45,618 bases of DNA, from assembly GCF_002938435.1 (NCBI RefSeq), contig NZ_POQT01000040.1, positions 1 to 45,618 of the forward strand, in the 5' to 3' direction. This DNA is from Blastococcus saxobsidens. Its GTDB lineage: Bacteria > Actinomycetota > Actinomycetes > Mycobacteriales > Geodermatophilaceae. This document shows, in pieces, positions 9,050-18,705 of the stretch. A program made the position numbers and the translations under genes. The notes under the pieces were generated by a model. It saw nothing but the letters and a program-made list of their open reading frames with translations. It was not told the DNA's origin and did not search any database. The stretch's first letter is position 1. Every line of letters starts with the position of its first letter.

Positions 9050-9864
9050 CACTGCCCCTTCGGCGGGACGAGCTGGAAGTACAGGGCGGTGATCACGAAG
9101 TTGACCGCGAACAGCAGGAGGAAGGTGATGACGACGGACTGGTTCACCGCGTCGCCGACTCCCTTGGGTCCCCCGCCGGCGTTGAGTCCCTTGTAGGAAG
9201 CGACGACGCCTGCGATGAGACCGAAGATCAGCGCTTTGAGCTCGCCGGACCAGAAGTCCTCGACCTGTGCGAGGGCGCTGAACGATGCGAGATAGGCACC
9301 TGGCGTGCCACCTTGGAGAACGACGTTGAAGAAGTAGCCGCCCGCGACACCGACGACGCTGACCAGTCCGTTGAGCAGGACCGCGACGAGCATGGAAGCC
9401 AGGACCCGGGGGACGACGAGCCGCTGGATCGGGCTGATTCCCAGCACCTCCATGGCATCGATCTCGTCGCGGATCTTGCGGGCACCCAGGTCAGCACAGA
9501 TGGCCGAGCCGCCGGCTCCGGCGATCAGCAGCGCGGTCACGATCGGGCTGGCCTCGCGGAGCACCGCGAGGACCGACGCGGACCCGGTGAAGGACTGGGC
9601 GCCGAGCTGCCGGGTGAGCGATCCCAGCTGGAGCGCGATGATCGCGCCGAACGGGATGGCCACCAGAGCCGTGGGCAGGATCGTGACGCTGGCGACGAAC
9701 CAGGTCTGCTGGATGAACTCCCGCAGCTGGAAGGGCCGCTTCGGGAGCGCGCGGACCACGTCCAGGGCGAAGGCGAAGAGGTTGCCGCTGACCGCGAGCG
9801 GACGGGTCGGGGAGAACTTCCCGTCCAGCAGACCGGGCGCCTTCGGTTCGTCGGTCGCCGTCAT
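9049..9864 (-). CDS. yrbEA: YrbE/MlaE-family ABC transporter permease A
   Basis: A 271-residue permease with about five membrane segments and the family motif RDEIDAMEVLGISPIQRLVVPR. It pairs with YrbEB as the heterodimeric permease of the Mce lipid importer. Its ATG overlaps the stop of the ATPase gene by 4 bases, so all nine transporter genes appear to be on one translationally coupled message. Confidence 0.92.
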   Translation of the reverse strand: MTATDEPKAPGLLDGKFSPTRPLAVSGNLFAFALDVVRALPKRPFQLREFIQQTWFVASVTILPTALVAIPFGAIIALQLGSLTRQLGAQSFTGSASVLAVLREASPIVTALLIAGAGGSAICADLGARKIRDEIDAMEVLGISPIQRLVVPRVLASMLVAVLLNGLVSVVGVAGGYFFNVVLQGGTPGAYLASFSALAQVEDFWSGELKALIFGLIAGVVASYKGLNAGGGPKGVGDAVNQSVVITFLLLFAVNFVITALYFQLVPPKGQ

Positions 9865-10997
9865 CCCTCACCACCCTGCCGGGGAAGGACGGCGGTGGCG
9901 GTGGAGCCCGAGGGGCTGGCGTCGGGCTCGGGGGCCCAGTGCCGACCACCGGCACCCCGGGTCGGCTCGAAGGCACCGGAGTCGGCGCGGGTGAGCAGGT
10001 CCTCGGGGAGAGACGCGCGGATGGCCTCCTGCGTCCCCTCGTCGAACTCGTGCAGCATGCGGGCGACCCGCTCCTGCCGCCGGCGCTCGGCCTTCCGCTC
10101 GGGCAGCCCCTCGGTGGGCGTCAGCTGCGGCGGGACGGCGTCCCCACCGGAGGCGCCCTTGGGGCCGACGCCGTTGTGCGAGTCCCCGCCCCGGGCCTCC
10201 AGGGCCGCCATCTCGGCCTCCACCTGGGCGACGTCCTTCTCCTCGCTCATCCCGATCGGACCCTCGCGCCGACCGTTGAGGAACTGCCGGACGACCGGCT
10301 CCTGCGACGTGAGCAGCTGCTCGCGGGGGCCGAACATGACCAGGTTGCGGCGGAAGAGCAGCCCCAGGTTGTCCGGAACCGTACGGGCGGTGCCGATGTC
10401 GTGGGTGACGATGAGGAAGGTCGCGTCGATCTGGGCGTTGAGGTCGACGATCAGCTGGTTCAGGTAGGCCACGCGGACCGGGTCCAGCCCCGAGTCCGGC
10501 TCGTCGAAGAGGATGATCTCGGGGTCGAGCACCAGGGCTCGAGCCAGGCCGGCGCGCTTGCGCATGCCGCCGGAGATCTCGCCGGGCAGCTTCCCCTCGG
10601 CGCCCTGGAGACCGACCATCTCCATCTTCTCGAGGACGATCGACCTGACCTCCGACTCGGTCTTCTTCGTGTGCTCCCGCAACGGGAAGGCGATGTTGTC
10701 GAAGAGGTTCATCGAGCCGAAGAGGGCGCCGTCCTGGAACAGGACCCCGAACAGCTTCCGGATCTCGTAGAGCTTGTGCTCGCTGGTCGTCACGAGGTCG
10801 ACGTCGTTGATGACGATCGAGCCCTTCTCGGGCTTGAGCAGGCCGACCAGCGACTTGAGGAACACCGACTTGCCGGTGCCCGAGGGGCCGAGCAGCACCG
10901 AGATCTCCCCCGGCGGCAACGTCAGGGTCACGTCGCTCCAGATGTTCTGGCTGCCGAACGACTTGCTCAGCCCCGAGACCTCGACTGCGACGCCCAC
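9861..10997 (-). CDS. mkl: Mce-linked ABC transporter ATP-binding protein (Mkl/MlaF type)
   Basis: A 378-residue ABC ATPase. Visible motifs are Walker A GPSGTGKS (37-44), Q-loop Q88, signature ISGGM (141-145) followed by RKRAGLARAL, Walker B ILFDEP (162-167) and H-loop H199. After the ~255-residue ATPase core there is a ~120-residue charged extension rich in Glu, Arg and Gly. Mkl-type ATPases energise Mce importers. Here the gene is first in the mce operon, whereas mycobacteria often encode a shared ATPase elsewhere. The start is GTG, with AGGAG about 4 bases upstream. Confidence 0.93.
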   Translation of the reverse strand: MGVAVEVSGLSKSFGSQNIWSDVTLTLPPGEISVLLGPSGTGKSVFLKSLVGLLKPEKGSIVINDVDLVTTSEHKLYEIRKLFGVLFQDGALFGSMNLFDNIAFPLREHTKKTESEVRSIVLEKMEMVGLQGAEGKLPGEISGGMRKRAGLARALVLDPEIILFDEPDSGLDPVRVAYLNQLIVDLNAQIDATFLIVTHDIGTARTVPDNLGLLFRRNLVMFGPREQLLTSQEPVVRQFLNGRREGPIGMSEEKDVAQVEAEMAALEARGGDSHNGVGPKGASGGDAVPPQLTPTEGLPERKAERRRQERVARMLHEFDEGTQEAIRASLPEDLLTRADSGAFEPTRGAGGRHWAPEPDASPSGSTATAVLPRQGGEG

Positions 10998-11218
10998 GTG
11001 TCTCCTGCCTCCCGTTCCGGTCGCACCGCCGGTTCCCCGCCCCGCCGCACTGACGGGCCCCGGCAGTGTGCGATAGCTAGATCAACTCCGCCACAGGAAC
11101 CGATCACCACGCATCACTACTGGTCAGTAACGAACGTGCGGGCGTCAGGTTACGTGTGTCACGCGGTTTACGTGACCCCGGTTACGCCCAGGCGGTCGAA
11201 ACCACCCGGAAACGCGAC
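10998..11218 (-). promoter_or_regulatory. Upstream region of the mce operon with inverted and direct repeats
   Basis: This 221-base gap should hold the mce operon promoter. It contains an inverted repeat TACTG-GT-CAGTA at 11118-11129, typical in shape of a TetR-like operator. Two copies of TTACGTG lie at 11150-11156 and 11168-11174, with a related TTACGCC at 11182-11188. A palindromic TAGCTA at 11074-11079 could serve as a -10 element. I could not fix a convincing -35, so the promoter position is uncertain. Confidence 0.4.
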
Positions 11219-11250
11219 AGGGGCCGTCCTCCGTGCGGAGGACGGCCCCT
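11219..11250 (-). terminator. Hairpin terminator after rplL
   Basis: A perfect inverted repeat with two 15-base arms (AGGGGCCGTCCTCCG and its complement) separated by TG, 40 bases after the rplL stop. No clear T-run follows on the minus strand, which is common for actinobacterial terminators. Confidence 0.8.
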
Positions 11251-11290
11251 GTGCAGGGGTGGTGCTTCCCCGGCTAGGCCGGGGAGGGGG

Positions 11291-11683
11291 TCACTTGACG
11301 GTGACGGTGGCGCCGGCGCCCTCGAGAGCGGCCTTGGCCTTCTCGGCGGCGTCCTTGGCGACCTTCTCCAGGATCGGCTTCGGGGCGTTGTCGACCAGGT
11401 CCTTGGCCTCCTTGAGGCCGAGCGAGGTCAGACCGCGCACCTCCTTGATGACCTGGATCTTCTTGTCGCCGGCAGCCTCGAGGATGACGTCGAACTCGTC
11501 CTGCTCCTCGGCGGCGGCAGCGCCACCGTCGCCGCCACCGGCGGCCGGGGCGGCCGCGACGGCGACGGGAGCAGCCGCGGTGACCTCGAAGGTCTCCTCG
11601 AACTGCTTCACGAAGTCGGACAGCTCGAGGAGGGTCATCTCCTTGAACGCGTCGAGCAGCTCGGCGCTGGAAAGCTTGGCCAT
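11291..11683 (-). CDS. rplL: 50S ribosomal protein L7/L12
   Basis: A 130-residue L7/L12 with the expected three parts: an N-terminal dimerisation helix (residues ~1-35), an Ala/Gly-rich hinge (~36-60) and a C-terminal factor-binding domain (~62-130, with [24 protein letters not shown]). It forms the stalk that recruits EF-Tu and EF-G. It lies 17 bases downstream of rplJ in the usual rplJL pair and ends just before a strong hairpin. Confidence 0.98.
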   Translation of the reverse strand: MAKLSSAELLDAFKEMTLLELSDFVKQFEETFEVTAAAPVAVAAAPAAGGGDGGAAAAEEQDEFDVILEAAGDKKIQVIKEVRGLTSLGLKEAKDLVDNAPKPILEKVAKDAAEKAKAALEGAGATVTVK

Positions 11684-11700
11684 GGTGTCTCCTTCTGGGA

Positions 11701-12324
11701 TCAGTTACCGGCCGCGTCGGCGGCCTGGTCATCGGTGGCCGGGGCGGCCGTCTCGGGGGTGGTGTCAGCAGCAGCGGTGTCGGCGGCGGGAGCCTCGGCG
11801 GCCGGAGCGTCGGCGGCCTTCTTCTCCTGCAGCGCGGCGGCCAGGCGGGCGACCTGCGACAGCGGGGCCTGGAACAGCCCGGCAGCCTTGGTCAGGTTGC
11901 CCTTCATCGCGCCGGCCAGCTTGGCGAGGAGAACCTCACGGCTCTCGACGTCGGCGAGGCGGGTGACCTCGGCGGCATCGACCGTGCGGCCCTCGACCAC
12001 GCCGCCCTTGACGACGAGCAGCGGGTTGGCGCGCGCGAAGTCACGGATGGCCTTGGCCGCGTTCACCGGGTCGCCCTCGATGAAGGCGATCGCGGTGGGA
12101 CCGTTGAGCAGCGGGGCGAGGTCGGAGAATCCGACCTGGTCCGCTGCCCGCTTCGTCAGGGTGTTCTTGACGACGGCGTAGCTGCTGCCCTCACCGAGGG
12201 AACGGCGTAGCTGGGTCAGCTGCGCCACGGTCAGCCCGCGGTACTCGGTGAGCACCGCCGCACTCGAGTTCTGGAACCGCTCGGTGATCTCGTCGATCAC
12301 CGCGGCCTTCGCCTGCGTGGGCAT
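11701..12324 (-). CDS. rplJ: 50S ribosomal protein L10
   Basis: A 207-residue L10. The rRNA-binding N-terminal domain is clear ([30 protein letters not shown]), followed by the helix that carries L7/L12 dimers. The last ~35 residues are an Ala/Asp/Thr-rich acidic tail, longer than in E. coli L10 but common in actinobacteria. The start ATG has GAGGAGG 5-6 bases upstream. Its expression is probably controlled by the leader upstream. Confidence 0.98.
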   Translation of the reverse strand: MPTQAKAAVIDEITERFQNSSAAVLTEYRGLTVAQLTQLRRSLGEGSSYAVVKNTLTKRAADQVGFSDLAPLLNGPTAIAFIEGDPVNAAKAIRDFARANPLLVVKGGVVEGRTVDAAEVTRLADVESREVLLAKLAGAMKGNLTKAAGLFQAPLSQVARLAAALQEKKAADAPAAEAPAADTAAADTTPETAAPATDDQAADAAGN

Positions 12325-12550
12325 GGGCCTCCTCTCGTCTGTCGGGCGACCACTGGACGCTGCACGACGACGGGCGATCGACGCCCCGGAGACGCAGAAC
12401 GCCCCGGCGCAGGGCGCACGGGGCGAACATCGGGCGCGCGGTGGCGCCCGGCTGTCGATCCGTCCTCCTGCGCGGGCGCCCGGTGATCCGGGACCTTCGA
12501 TCGCACGCGGACGTGCGACGACCAGCGGTCTTGGGGGGAACGCGCACCAG
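12325..12550 (-). ncRNA. L10 (rplJ) leader region
   Basis: The untranslated stretch in front of rplJ. In the minus-strand reading it contains a CAAGACCGC block and several GC-rich stems ending just before the rplJ ribosome binding site. This resembles the actinobacterial L10 leader, in which the L10-(L12) complex binds its own mRNA to repress rplJL. Exact leader ends cannot be fixed by eye. Confidence 0.5.
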
Positions 12551-12607
12551 GGTACGCCATGTCGACGCGGGGGTGGCGGCCGGCCACCTGAACAGGCGGC
12601 GGACGAC

Positions 12608-12645
12608 GGAGGCCCCGCAGCGAACGTCGTCGCTGCGGGGCCTCC
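12608..12645 (-). terminator. Hairpin terminator after rplA
   Basis: A perfect 16-base stem (GGAGGCCCCGCAGCGA and its complement) with the 6-base loop ACGTCG. It begins 19 bases past the rplA stop and separates the rplKA unit from rplJL. Confidence 0.8.
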
Positions 12646-12664
12646 GAGGTGGCGCGGGAACCGC

Positions 12665-13384
12665 TTACGCGGTCGGCTCGTCCACCGTCAGGTTGCGGGT
12701 GCGGTTCGGGTCGACCGGGATGCCCGGGCCCATCGTCGTGGAGATGGTGACCTTCTTGACGTACCGGCCCTTGGCCGAGGACGGCTTGGCGCGGAGCACC
12801 TCGTCCAGGGCGGCGGCGTAGTTCTCGACCAGCTTGGCCTCGTCGAACGACGTCTTGCCGATCACCAGGTGCAGGTTGGCCTGCTTGTCGACGCGGAAGT
12901 TGATCTTCCCGCCCTTGATGTCGTTGACGGCCTTGGTGACGTCGGGGGTGACGGTGCCGGTCTTCGGGTTCGGCATCAGGCCGCGGGGACCGAGGATGCG
13001 GGCGATGCGACCGACCTTGGCCATCTGGTCCGGCGTCGCGATCGCGGCGTCGAAGTCCAGGAAACCGCCCTGGATCCGCTCGATCAGGTCGTCGGAGCCC
13101 ACGACGTCGGCGCCGGCGGCCTCGGCCTCGGCGGCCTTGTCGCCGGTCGCGAAGACGATGACGCGGGCGGTCTTGCCGGTGCCGTGCGGCAGGTTGACCG
13201 TGCCGCGGACCATCTGGTCGGCCTTGCGCGGGTCGACGCCCAGGCGCATGGCGACCTCGACGGTGGCGTCGTAGGCGGTCGTCGACGTCTGCTTGGCCAG
13301 ACCGGCGGCCTGGAGCGGGGTGTAGAGGTTGTCGCGGTCGACCTTCTCGGCCGCGGCGCGGAACTTCTTGCCGTGCTTCGCCAT
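12665..13384 (-). CDS. rplA: 50S ribosomal protein L1
   Basis: A 239-residue L1 with the family signature region ([15 protein letters not shown]) and rRNA-binding N-terminal strands. The frame is open 36 codons further upstream, but [11 protein letters not shown] is the standard actinobacterial N-terminus and the ATG at 13384 has GGAGA-type bases upstream. L1 forms the exit-side stalk and in many bacteria represses its own rplKA message. Confidence 0.98.
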   Translation of the reverse strand: MAKHGKKFRAAAEKVDRDNLYTPLQAAGLAKQTSTTAYDATVEVAMRLGVDPRKADQMVRGTVNLPHGTGKTARVIVFATGDKAAEAEAAGADVVGSDDLIERIQGGFLDFDAAIATPDQMAKVGRIARILGPRGLMPNPKTGTVTPDVTKAVNDIKGGKINFRVDKQANLHLVIGKTSFDEAKLVENYAAALDEVLRAKPSSAKGRYVKKVTISTTMGPGIPVDPNRTRNLTVDEPTA

Positions 13385-13468
13385 GGTGGTTCCTCTCCCC
13401 CGGACGTCGCCGGGGATCGCGTGGTGACCGGGCCAGGCGCGGCCCTCCCACGAGTGCTGGTCGAAGGA

Positions 13469-13517
13469 CCTCGTTCTCCTCACCCCTCGCACGCTCGGGG
13501 TGAGCCTCGGAACGAGG
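13469..13517 (-). promoter_or_regulatory. Hairpin in the rplK-rplA spacer
   Basis: Nested inverted repeats: an outer CCTCGTT/AACGAGG pair and an inner CTCACCCC/GGGGTGAG pair around a 10-base loop. It lies just after the rplK stop and before rplA, so it could be a partial terminator, an attenuator or a processing site. Confidence 0.5.
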
Positions 13518-13529
13518 CCGTTACTGCCC

Positions 13530-13961
13530 TCAGCCCTGGACTGTGATGCCCATCGACCGGGCGGTGCCGGCGATGATCTTCTCGGCCTGGTCCAGGTCGT
13601 TGGCGTTGAGGTCGGTCATCTTGGTCTGGGCGATCGCGCGGACCTGGTCACGGGTGACCGTGGCGACCTTGGTCTTGTGCGGCTCGCCCGAGCCCTTCTC
13701 GACACCGGCGGCCTTGAGCAGCATGCGCGCGGCCGGCGGGGTCTTGGTGATGAAGGTGAAGGACCGGTCCTCGAAGACCGAGATCTCCACCGGGACGACG
13801 TCGCCGCGCTGCGACTCGGTCGCCGCGTTGTACGCCTTGCAGAACTCCATGATGTTGACGCCGTGCTGGCCGAGCGCCGGACCCACGGGCGGCGCGGGGG
13901 TGGCCGCGCCGGCCTTGATCTGGAGCTTGATGACCGCGGTCAACCGCTTCCTGGGGGGCAT
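13530..13961 (-). CDS. rplK: 50S ribosomal protein L11
   Basis: A 143-residue L11 of normal length. It has the Pro-rich N-terminal domain (AAPATPAP-type segment, [19 protein letters not shown]) and the rRNA-binding C-terminal domain ([22 protein letters not shown]). It binds the GTPase-associated centre of 23S rRNA. AAGGA lies upstream of the ATG. It is first in rplKA and follows nusG by 68 bases. Confidence 0.98.
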   Translation of the reverse strand: MPPRKRLTAVIKLQIKAGAATPAPPVGPALGQHGVNIMEFCKAYNAATESQRGDVVPVEISVFEDRSFTFITKTPPAARMLLKAAGVEKGSGEPHKTKVATVTRDQVRAIAQTKMTDLNANDLDQAEKIIAGTARSMGITVQG

Positions 13962-13970
13962 GACTTCCTT

Positions 13971-14000
13971 CTATCTCTGGTCGATCTATCTCTGGTCGAT
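13971..14000. repeat. Perfect 15-bp tandem duplication in the nusG-rplK spacer
   Basis: The unit CTATCTCTGGTCGAT occurs twice with no gap and no mismatch, 10 bases upstream of the rplK start codon. The AT content is unusual for this genome. It looks like a recent tandem duplication. Confidence 0.9.
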
Positions 14001-14029
14001 CAGCTGGTGCTCCGAACGCCGTCGAGCGC

Positions 14030-14917
14030 TCAGATCTTGCTGACCTGGTTGAACGACAGCTCGACGGGCGTCTCGCGGCCGAAGATGGAGACCAGCACCT
14101 GCAGCTTCTGCTGCTCGGCGTTGATCTCGTTGATGGTGGCGGGCAGCGTCGCGAACGGGCCGTCCATGACGGTGACCGACTCGCCGACCTCGAAATCGAC
14201 GACGGTGGCCGCGGCGGCGGCGGCACCGCCGGAGGCCGCGGCCGACTCGGTGGTCCGCGGGGCCTGCGGCGCGGTGGCCGGCACGAGGATCTTGACGACC
14301 TCGTCGAGGGTCAGCGGCGAGGGCTTGGAGGTGGCGCCGACGAAACCGGTGACGCCGGGGGTGTTGCGCACCGCGCCCCAGGACTCGTCGTTGAGCTCCA
14401 TCCGGACCAGCAGGTAGCCCGGCAGGACCTTGCGGTTGACCTGCGAGCGCTTGCCGTTCTTGATCTCGGTGACCTCCTCGGTGGGCACCTCGATCTGGTA
14501 GATGTAGTCCTCCACGTCCAGGGACTGGATGCGCGCCTCGAGGTTGGTCTTCACCTTGTTCTCGTAGCCCGCGTAGGAGTGCACGACGTACCAGTCGCCG
14601 GGGGCGATCCGCAGCGCCTTCTTCATCGCCTCGGCCGGGTCCTCGTCCTCCTCCGGCTCGGCGTCGGAAGCAGGGGCCGGCGCGGCCAGGGGATCGGCGG
14701 CCAGGCTGCCGGGCTCCCCGGTCTCGACCTCGGGGGTCACGTCGGACACCTCGGTGCCGGTCTGCAGGTCCGCGGTGTCGCTGGACCCCTCGGCGGCGCC
14801 GGTCTCGCCGGCACCGGTCTCGACGTCGGCGGAGCCGCGCTCGTCGAAACGGGCGTCGTCCAGATCGATGCCTTCGACCGCGTTGTCGGTGTCGAAGGGC
14901 TCGCGGGGGTCTGTCAC
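14030..14917 (-). CDS. nusG: Transcription termination/antitermination protein NusG
   Basis: A 295-residue NusG. An acidic, disordered extension covers residues 1-~105. It is followed by the NGN domain that contacts RNA polymerase (~108-215, starting [21 protein letters not shown]) and the KOW domain (~240-295, [18 protein letters not shown]). E. coli NusG has 181 residues, and the long acidic N-terminus is typical of actinobacteria. The start is GTG with GGAAGAG upstream. It lies between secE and rplK in the classical order. Confidence 0.97.
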   Translation of the reverse strand: MTDPREPFDTDNAVEGIDLDDARFDERGSADVETGAGETGAAEGSSDTADLQTGTEVSDVTPEVETGEPGSLAADPLAAPAPASDAEPEEDEDPAEAMKKALRIAPGDWYVVHSYAGYENKVKTNLEARIQSLDVEDYIYQIEVPTEEVTEIKNGKRSQVNRKVLPGYLLVRMELNDESWGAVRNTPGVTGFVGATSKPSPLTLDEVVKILVPATAPQAPRTTESAAASGGAAAAAATVVDFEVGESVTVMDGPFATLPATINEINAEQQKLQVLVSIFGRETPVELSFNQVSKI

Positions 14918-14963
14918 AGAGGTCTCTTCCTTGTTCAGGGGGCGGTGCGGCGCGGGACGGAGG

Positions 14964-15497
14964 TCAGCCGAAGACGGCGATCACGCCCTGGGAGAAGAGC
15001 AGGTCGAGCCCGGCCACCAGCGCAACCATGAAGGCCACGAAGACGATGACCACGGTGGTGTAGGTGATGAGCTCGCGCCGGCCGGGCCAGATGACCTTGC
15101 GCAGCTCGGCGACGACCTCGCGGAGGAAGCGCGCGAGCGAGCGACGGGGCCGGTTCTCCTCGGCCCGGGCCCGCTCGGCCGCGGCACGCGAGCGCGTCCC
15201 GGAGCCCTCGCGGGCCGGGGGCGTGGCCGCACGGGCGGCCCGCCGGGTGCGAGTGGCCGGCTCGTCGTCCTCGTCCGGGTCGCCGGCGGTGATCCGGCCA
15301 CGGCCTCGGCCACGGGCCGGCGTGGCCACGACCTTGTCCTCCTCGGACTGCGCCTCGCCGGCGACCTCGTCCTCGGCCGCCTCGAGGGCGCCTGCGTCGT
15401 CGACGCCCGGCGCCTCGTGATCGAGCTGCTCGTCGGTGAGCTCTGCGTCGGAGGCGGCGCGCGCGTCGTCCTCGCGGCCCGGCTTCTCGTCGCTCAC
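14964..15497 (-). CDS. secE: Preprotein translocase subunit SecE
   Basis: A 177-residue SecE from a GTG start at 15497. Residues 1-~115 are a charged, disordered extension. The conserved part is the C-terminal ~60 residues: the amphipathic helix ([20 protein letters not shown]) and one membrane segment, which clamp SecY. The family core is only ~60-80 residues, so most of this protein is lineage-specific extension. It sits 46 bases upstream of nusG and ~120 bases downstream of tRNA-Trp, so co-transcription is plausible. Confidence 0.93.
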   Translation of the reverse strand: MSDEKPGREDDARAASDAELTDEQLDHEAPGVDDAGALEAAEDEVAGEAQSEEDKVVATPARGRGRGRITAGDPDEDDEPATRTRRAARAATPPAREGSGTRSRAAAERARAEENRPRRSLARFLREVVAELRKVIWPGRRELITYTTVVIVFVAFMVALVAGLDLLFSQGVIAVFG

Positions 15498-15618
15498 TGC
15501 GCCTCGCTCGCCTCGTCGTGGTGGCCTCTCCCGCGAGGGCCGTCGGTCGGTGCTGCTGGATGCCTGCTGTGGTGCGGTGCTGCGGACGTGCTCGTCGCCG
15601 GCGGGCCGGCGGCACGGG

Positions 15619-15691
<73 letters not shown>

Positions 15692-15974
15692 GTGCCCTGG
15701 GTGGGCCCCGGGACAGCCTGCTCGCCGTGGGCGCGCCCGAACTCCTGGAGAAGATCCGGGGCACGCCGGTGGCGGGGTCAACTGCCCCAGGGTTGCAAGT
15801 GTACGGGACGCCCGCGCCCGCCAGCCAACCTCCCGGGCAGCGGGCGGACCGACGGGTCCGCCCGCCGGGCGGGCCGGCGCCCTCCGCCACTGCGGAGGCG
15901 GACCGGTGGTCCCGCCAGGACGGCCTGGACCCGGCTCCGTCGCCGTCCACCGGCGACTTTGACACGATGGCCCC
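15692..15974. promoter_or_regulatory. Divergent spacer between tRNA-Trp and aspC
   Basis: This GC-rich spacer drives tRNA-Trp leftwards and aspC rightwards. On the minus strand TTGGCT (complement at 15823-15828) and TACACT (complement at 15798-15803), 19 bases apart, could be the tRNA-Trp promoter. On the plus strand there is no clear ribosome binding site before aspC, so a leaderless or very short-leader message is possible. Confidence 0.3.
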
Positions 15975-17246
15975 ATGCCCGCGCACCCGGAGACCGCCGC
16001 CTCCGCCCCGGAGTCCGCCGCCCCGTCCACCGAGCTGCCGCCCGCCGGGCGCCGCATCTCCCGTCGCATCGGCTCCATCGCCGAGTCCGCGACCCTCGCC
16101 GTGGATGCCAAGGCCAAGGCCCTCAAGGCGGCCGGCAAGCCGGTCATCGGGTTCGGTGCCGGCGAGCCCGACTTCCCGACCCCGGACTACATCGTCGATG
16201 CGGCGATCACCGCGGCCCGCACGCCGGCCATGCACCGGTACACCCCGGCCGGTGGCCTGCCCGCGCTGAAGGAGGCCATCGTCGCCAAGACGGCCCGGGA
16301 CTCCGGGCTGCAGCTCACCCCCGCGCAGGTGCTGGTCACCAACGGGGGCAAGCAGGCGGTGTACGAGGCGTTCGCGACGATGCTCGACCCGGGCGACGAG
16401 GTGATCGTGCCCGCGCCGTACTGGACCACCTACCCGGAGGCCATCCGGCTGGCCGGTGGCGTACCGGTGCCCGTGGTCGCGGACGAGCAGAGCGGTTACC
16501 TGGTGTCGGCCGCCCAGCTGGAGGCGGCACGCACGCCGCGCACCAAGGCGCTGCTCTTCTGCTCCCCCTCCAACCCGACCGGCGCGGTGTACCCGGCCGA
16601 GCAGGTCGAGGAGATCGGCCGCTGGGCCCTCGAGGCGGGCCTGTGGGTGCTGACCGACGAGATCTACGAGCACCTCACCTACGGCGGGGCCGGCGCACCT
16701 TCGATGCCGGTGCTGGTCCCCGAGCTCGCCGACCGCTGCGTGGTGGTGAACGGCGTGGCCAAGACCTACGCCATGACCGGCTGGCGGGTGGGCTGGATCG
16801 CCGGGCCCGCGGACGTGGTGAAGGCCGCGACCAACCTGCAGTCGCACGCGACGTCGAACGTCGCGAACGTCTCCCAGGCCGCGGCGATCGCCGCCCTGAC
16901 CGGCGACCTCTCGGCCGTCGGGGTCATGCGCGAGGCCTTCGACCGGCGCCGGACGACGATCGTGTCGATGCTCCGGGAGATCCCCGGCATCGCCTGCCCC
17001 GAACCGCAGGGTGCCTTCTACGTCTACCCCTCGGTGAAGGGTCTGCTCGGCCGGTCCATCGGAGGGCGCACCGCGCAGACCAGCGCGGAGCTGGCCGAGC
17101 TGATCCTGGAGCAGGCGGAGGTCGCGGTCGTCCCCGGCGAGGCTTTCGGCACCCCGGGCTACGTCCGGATGTCCTACGCCCTGGGCGACGACGACCTCGT
17201 CGAGGGCGTCACGCGGATGCAGCGGCTGCTGACCTCCGCCGGCTGA
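15975..17246 (+). CDS. aspC: Aspartate aminotransferase (class I, PLP-dependent)
   Basis: A 423-residue fold-type I aminotransferase that interconverts aspartate + 2-oxoglutarate and oxaloacetate + glutamate. Visible features are the substrate loop [10 protein letters not shown] (~61-70), the SNPTG motif with PLP-contacting N200, D228 and Y231, Schiff-base lysine K263 in [14 protein letters not shown], and the late YVRMSYA arginine that holds the carboxylate. The first ~25 residues are a Pro/Ala-rich extension. An aspartate aminotransferase gene next to secE is the normal arrangement in Streptomyces and relatives, which supports the name. Confidence 0.92.
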   Translation: MPAHPETAASAPESAAPSTELPPAGRRISRRIGSIAESATLAVDAKAKALKAAGKPVIGFGAGEPDFPTPDYIVDAAITAARTPAMHRYTPAGGLPALKEAIVAKTARDSGLQLTPAQVLVTNGGKQAVYEAFATMLDPGDEVIVPAPYWTTYPEAIRLAGGVPVPVVADEQSGYLVSAAQLEAARTPRTKALLFCSPSNPTGAVYPAEQVEEIGRWALEAGLWVLTDEIYEHLTYGGAGAPSMPVLVPELADRCVVVNGVAKTYAMTGWRVGWIAGPADVVKAATNLQSHATSNVANVSQAAAIAALTGDLSAVGVMREAFDRRRTTIVSMLREIPGIACPEPQGAFYVYPSVKGLLGRSIGGRTAQTSAELAELILEQAEVAVVPGEAFGTPGYVRMSYALGDDDLVEGVTRMQRLLTSAG

Positions 17247-17248
17247 CG

Positions 17249-17262
17249 CGGGGCATGCCCCG
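17249..17262. terminator. Short palindrome between convergent aspC and M1 peptidase genes
   Basis: A perfect palindrome CGGGGCATGCCCCG in the 19-base gap between two convergent stop codons. It could serve both transcripts as a terminator, but the loop would be very small. Confidence 0.35.
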
Positions 17263-17265
17263 GCT

Positions 17266-18705
17266 TCAGCGGGGGAGGTCGTCCTCGTCCAGCGCCCCCG
17301 CGCGGACGAGGACGTCGACCGCCGCGGGCAGGGCGGCGAGGGCCGCGCCGACGTCCTCCGGGGTGGCGATCGACCAGGCCGTCGCATCGAGGTAGCAGCG
17401 GACGGCCGCATCGAACGCCTCGGCGCCGGCGGCCTCCCGCGCCGCCAGCAGTGCGGCGCCACCCTTGCCGTACACGGTGCGCACGTACGGGCCGTCGCCG
17501 TCGAAGCCGTCCATGGCCGCGCCGACCGCGCCATCGCTCCCCAGCAGCGCGTCCAGCACCTGCGCCGGTGGAGGTCCGGGGACCGCCTCCGCCCAGGTCG
17601 CGAACGCCTCGTCCAGCCACGGGTCGCGGAACTGGGAGTTGCCGACCATCCCGTAGAACCACATGTGCGCGACCTCGTGGACGAGGACCTCGCGGCTGGG
17701 CGTCGCCTGCAGGATGAAGCTCGGGTACTCGATCCCGCCGCCGTAGTCGGGCAGCAGCGCCACCGTCAGCGTCCCGTACGGGAACGGGCCGAGGAACTCC
17801 TCCAGCTCGGCGATGGCGGTGATCGTGTCGTCGAGCAGCTGCGCGGGCTCGAGGTCGCCCCCGGCCAGGGCCCCCGCGCGGACCAGCACTCCCCCGGTGG
17901 TCTCGCGCTCCGCCGTCCCGAAGAGGCCGGCGGCGACGGCGACGTCCCGGGCGACCGGCTCCGTCGACCGCCAGGTGCGACGCCCCTGCCGCGGCTCGGA
18001 GGGCGGCACCTGCCTGCCGCTCATCAGCACGGTGAGGGCCTCGGGTGCGGACACGGTGACCGTGGTGTCCGCGGCGGGGCTCACGGCGGTCTCACCGGTC
18101 AGCCCGACGAAGGGGTCGCGGGCCCACTCCTCCCCCGGCTCCCAGGCCAGCAGGGGTGCGCCGCTGGCCCACCACGTGATGCCTTCCGTGACGCCGAACC
18201 GCTCGAACCCGCCCGCGCCGACGGTGAGCGTGAAGTCCAGCCGCACCTCGGTGGACTCCCCGGCGTCCAGCTCCTCGGACAGGCGCACCACGTACAGCCC
18301 GCCGGGCGCCGCCCCTCCGGCGTCCTCGTACGCGCCGTCGTCGACGTCGCTGCCGCTGACCCGGTCGACGGTGAGCCGGTGACCCGCCGGTGCCGATTCG
18401 GGGGCGTTGGGCACGAGCCGGAACACCAGCTCGTCGGTGGGGACGTCGGGGGTGAAGACGACGGTCTCGCTGCCGGTCACCGTGCGCAGGTCGTCGGAGA
18501 GCCGGAAGACGTAGTCGATCGCGGGGCGGGCCGGATCCGGCGCGGCCCGCTCGGCCGGGCAGACGGTCGGGTCGGGCACCGCCGGAGGCGCGGGAGCCGT
18601 CGTGGGCGCCGCCGCGCCGGGGTCCGGGGTGGCGTCGGCGAAGGAGGTGCAGCCGGCCAGCAGCAGGACGGCGACGAGCGCGCCCAGGGGCCGGCCCCCG
18701 GTCAC
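17266..18705 (-). CDS. M1-family zinc metallopeptidase, lipoprotein
   Basis: A 479-residue secreted peptidase. The signal peptide ends in a lipobox L16-A-G-C19, so it should be membrane-anchored outside the cell. Beta-rich N-terminal domain at ~60-260. The catalytic domain holds H343-E-x-x-H347 and, after 18 residues, E366 (M1 gluzincin ligands). The upstream [10 protein letters not shown] replaces the usual GAMEN exopeptidase loop. It is shorter than full aminopeptidase N (~870 residues), lacking the C-terminal helical domains. GTG at 18705 overlaps the stop of the upstream hydratase gene by 4 bases. The substrate is unknown. Confidence 0.85.
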   Translation of the reverse strand: MTGGRPLGALVAVLLLAGCTSFADATPDPGAAAPTTAPAPPAVPDPTVCPAERAAPDPARPAIDYVFRLSDDLRTVTGSETVVFTPDVPTDELVFRLVPNAPESAPAGHRLTVDRVSGSDVDDGAYEDAGGAAPGGLYVVRLSEELDAGESTEVRLDFTLTVGAGGFERFGVTEGITWWASGAPLLAWEPGEEWARDPFVGLTGETAVSPAADTTVTVSAPEALTVLMSGRQVPPSEPRQGRRTWRSTEPVARDVAVAAGLFGTAERETTGGVLVRAGALAGGDLEPAQLLDDTITAIAELEEFLGPFPYGTLTVALLPDYGGGIEYPSFILQATPSREVLVHEVAHMWFYGMVGNSQFRDPWLDEAFATWAEAVPGPPPAQVLDALLGSDGAVGAAMDGFDGDGPYVRTVYGKGGAALLAAREAAGAEAFDAAVRCYLDATAWSIATPEDVGAALAALPAAVDVLVRAGALDEDDLPR

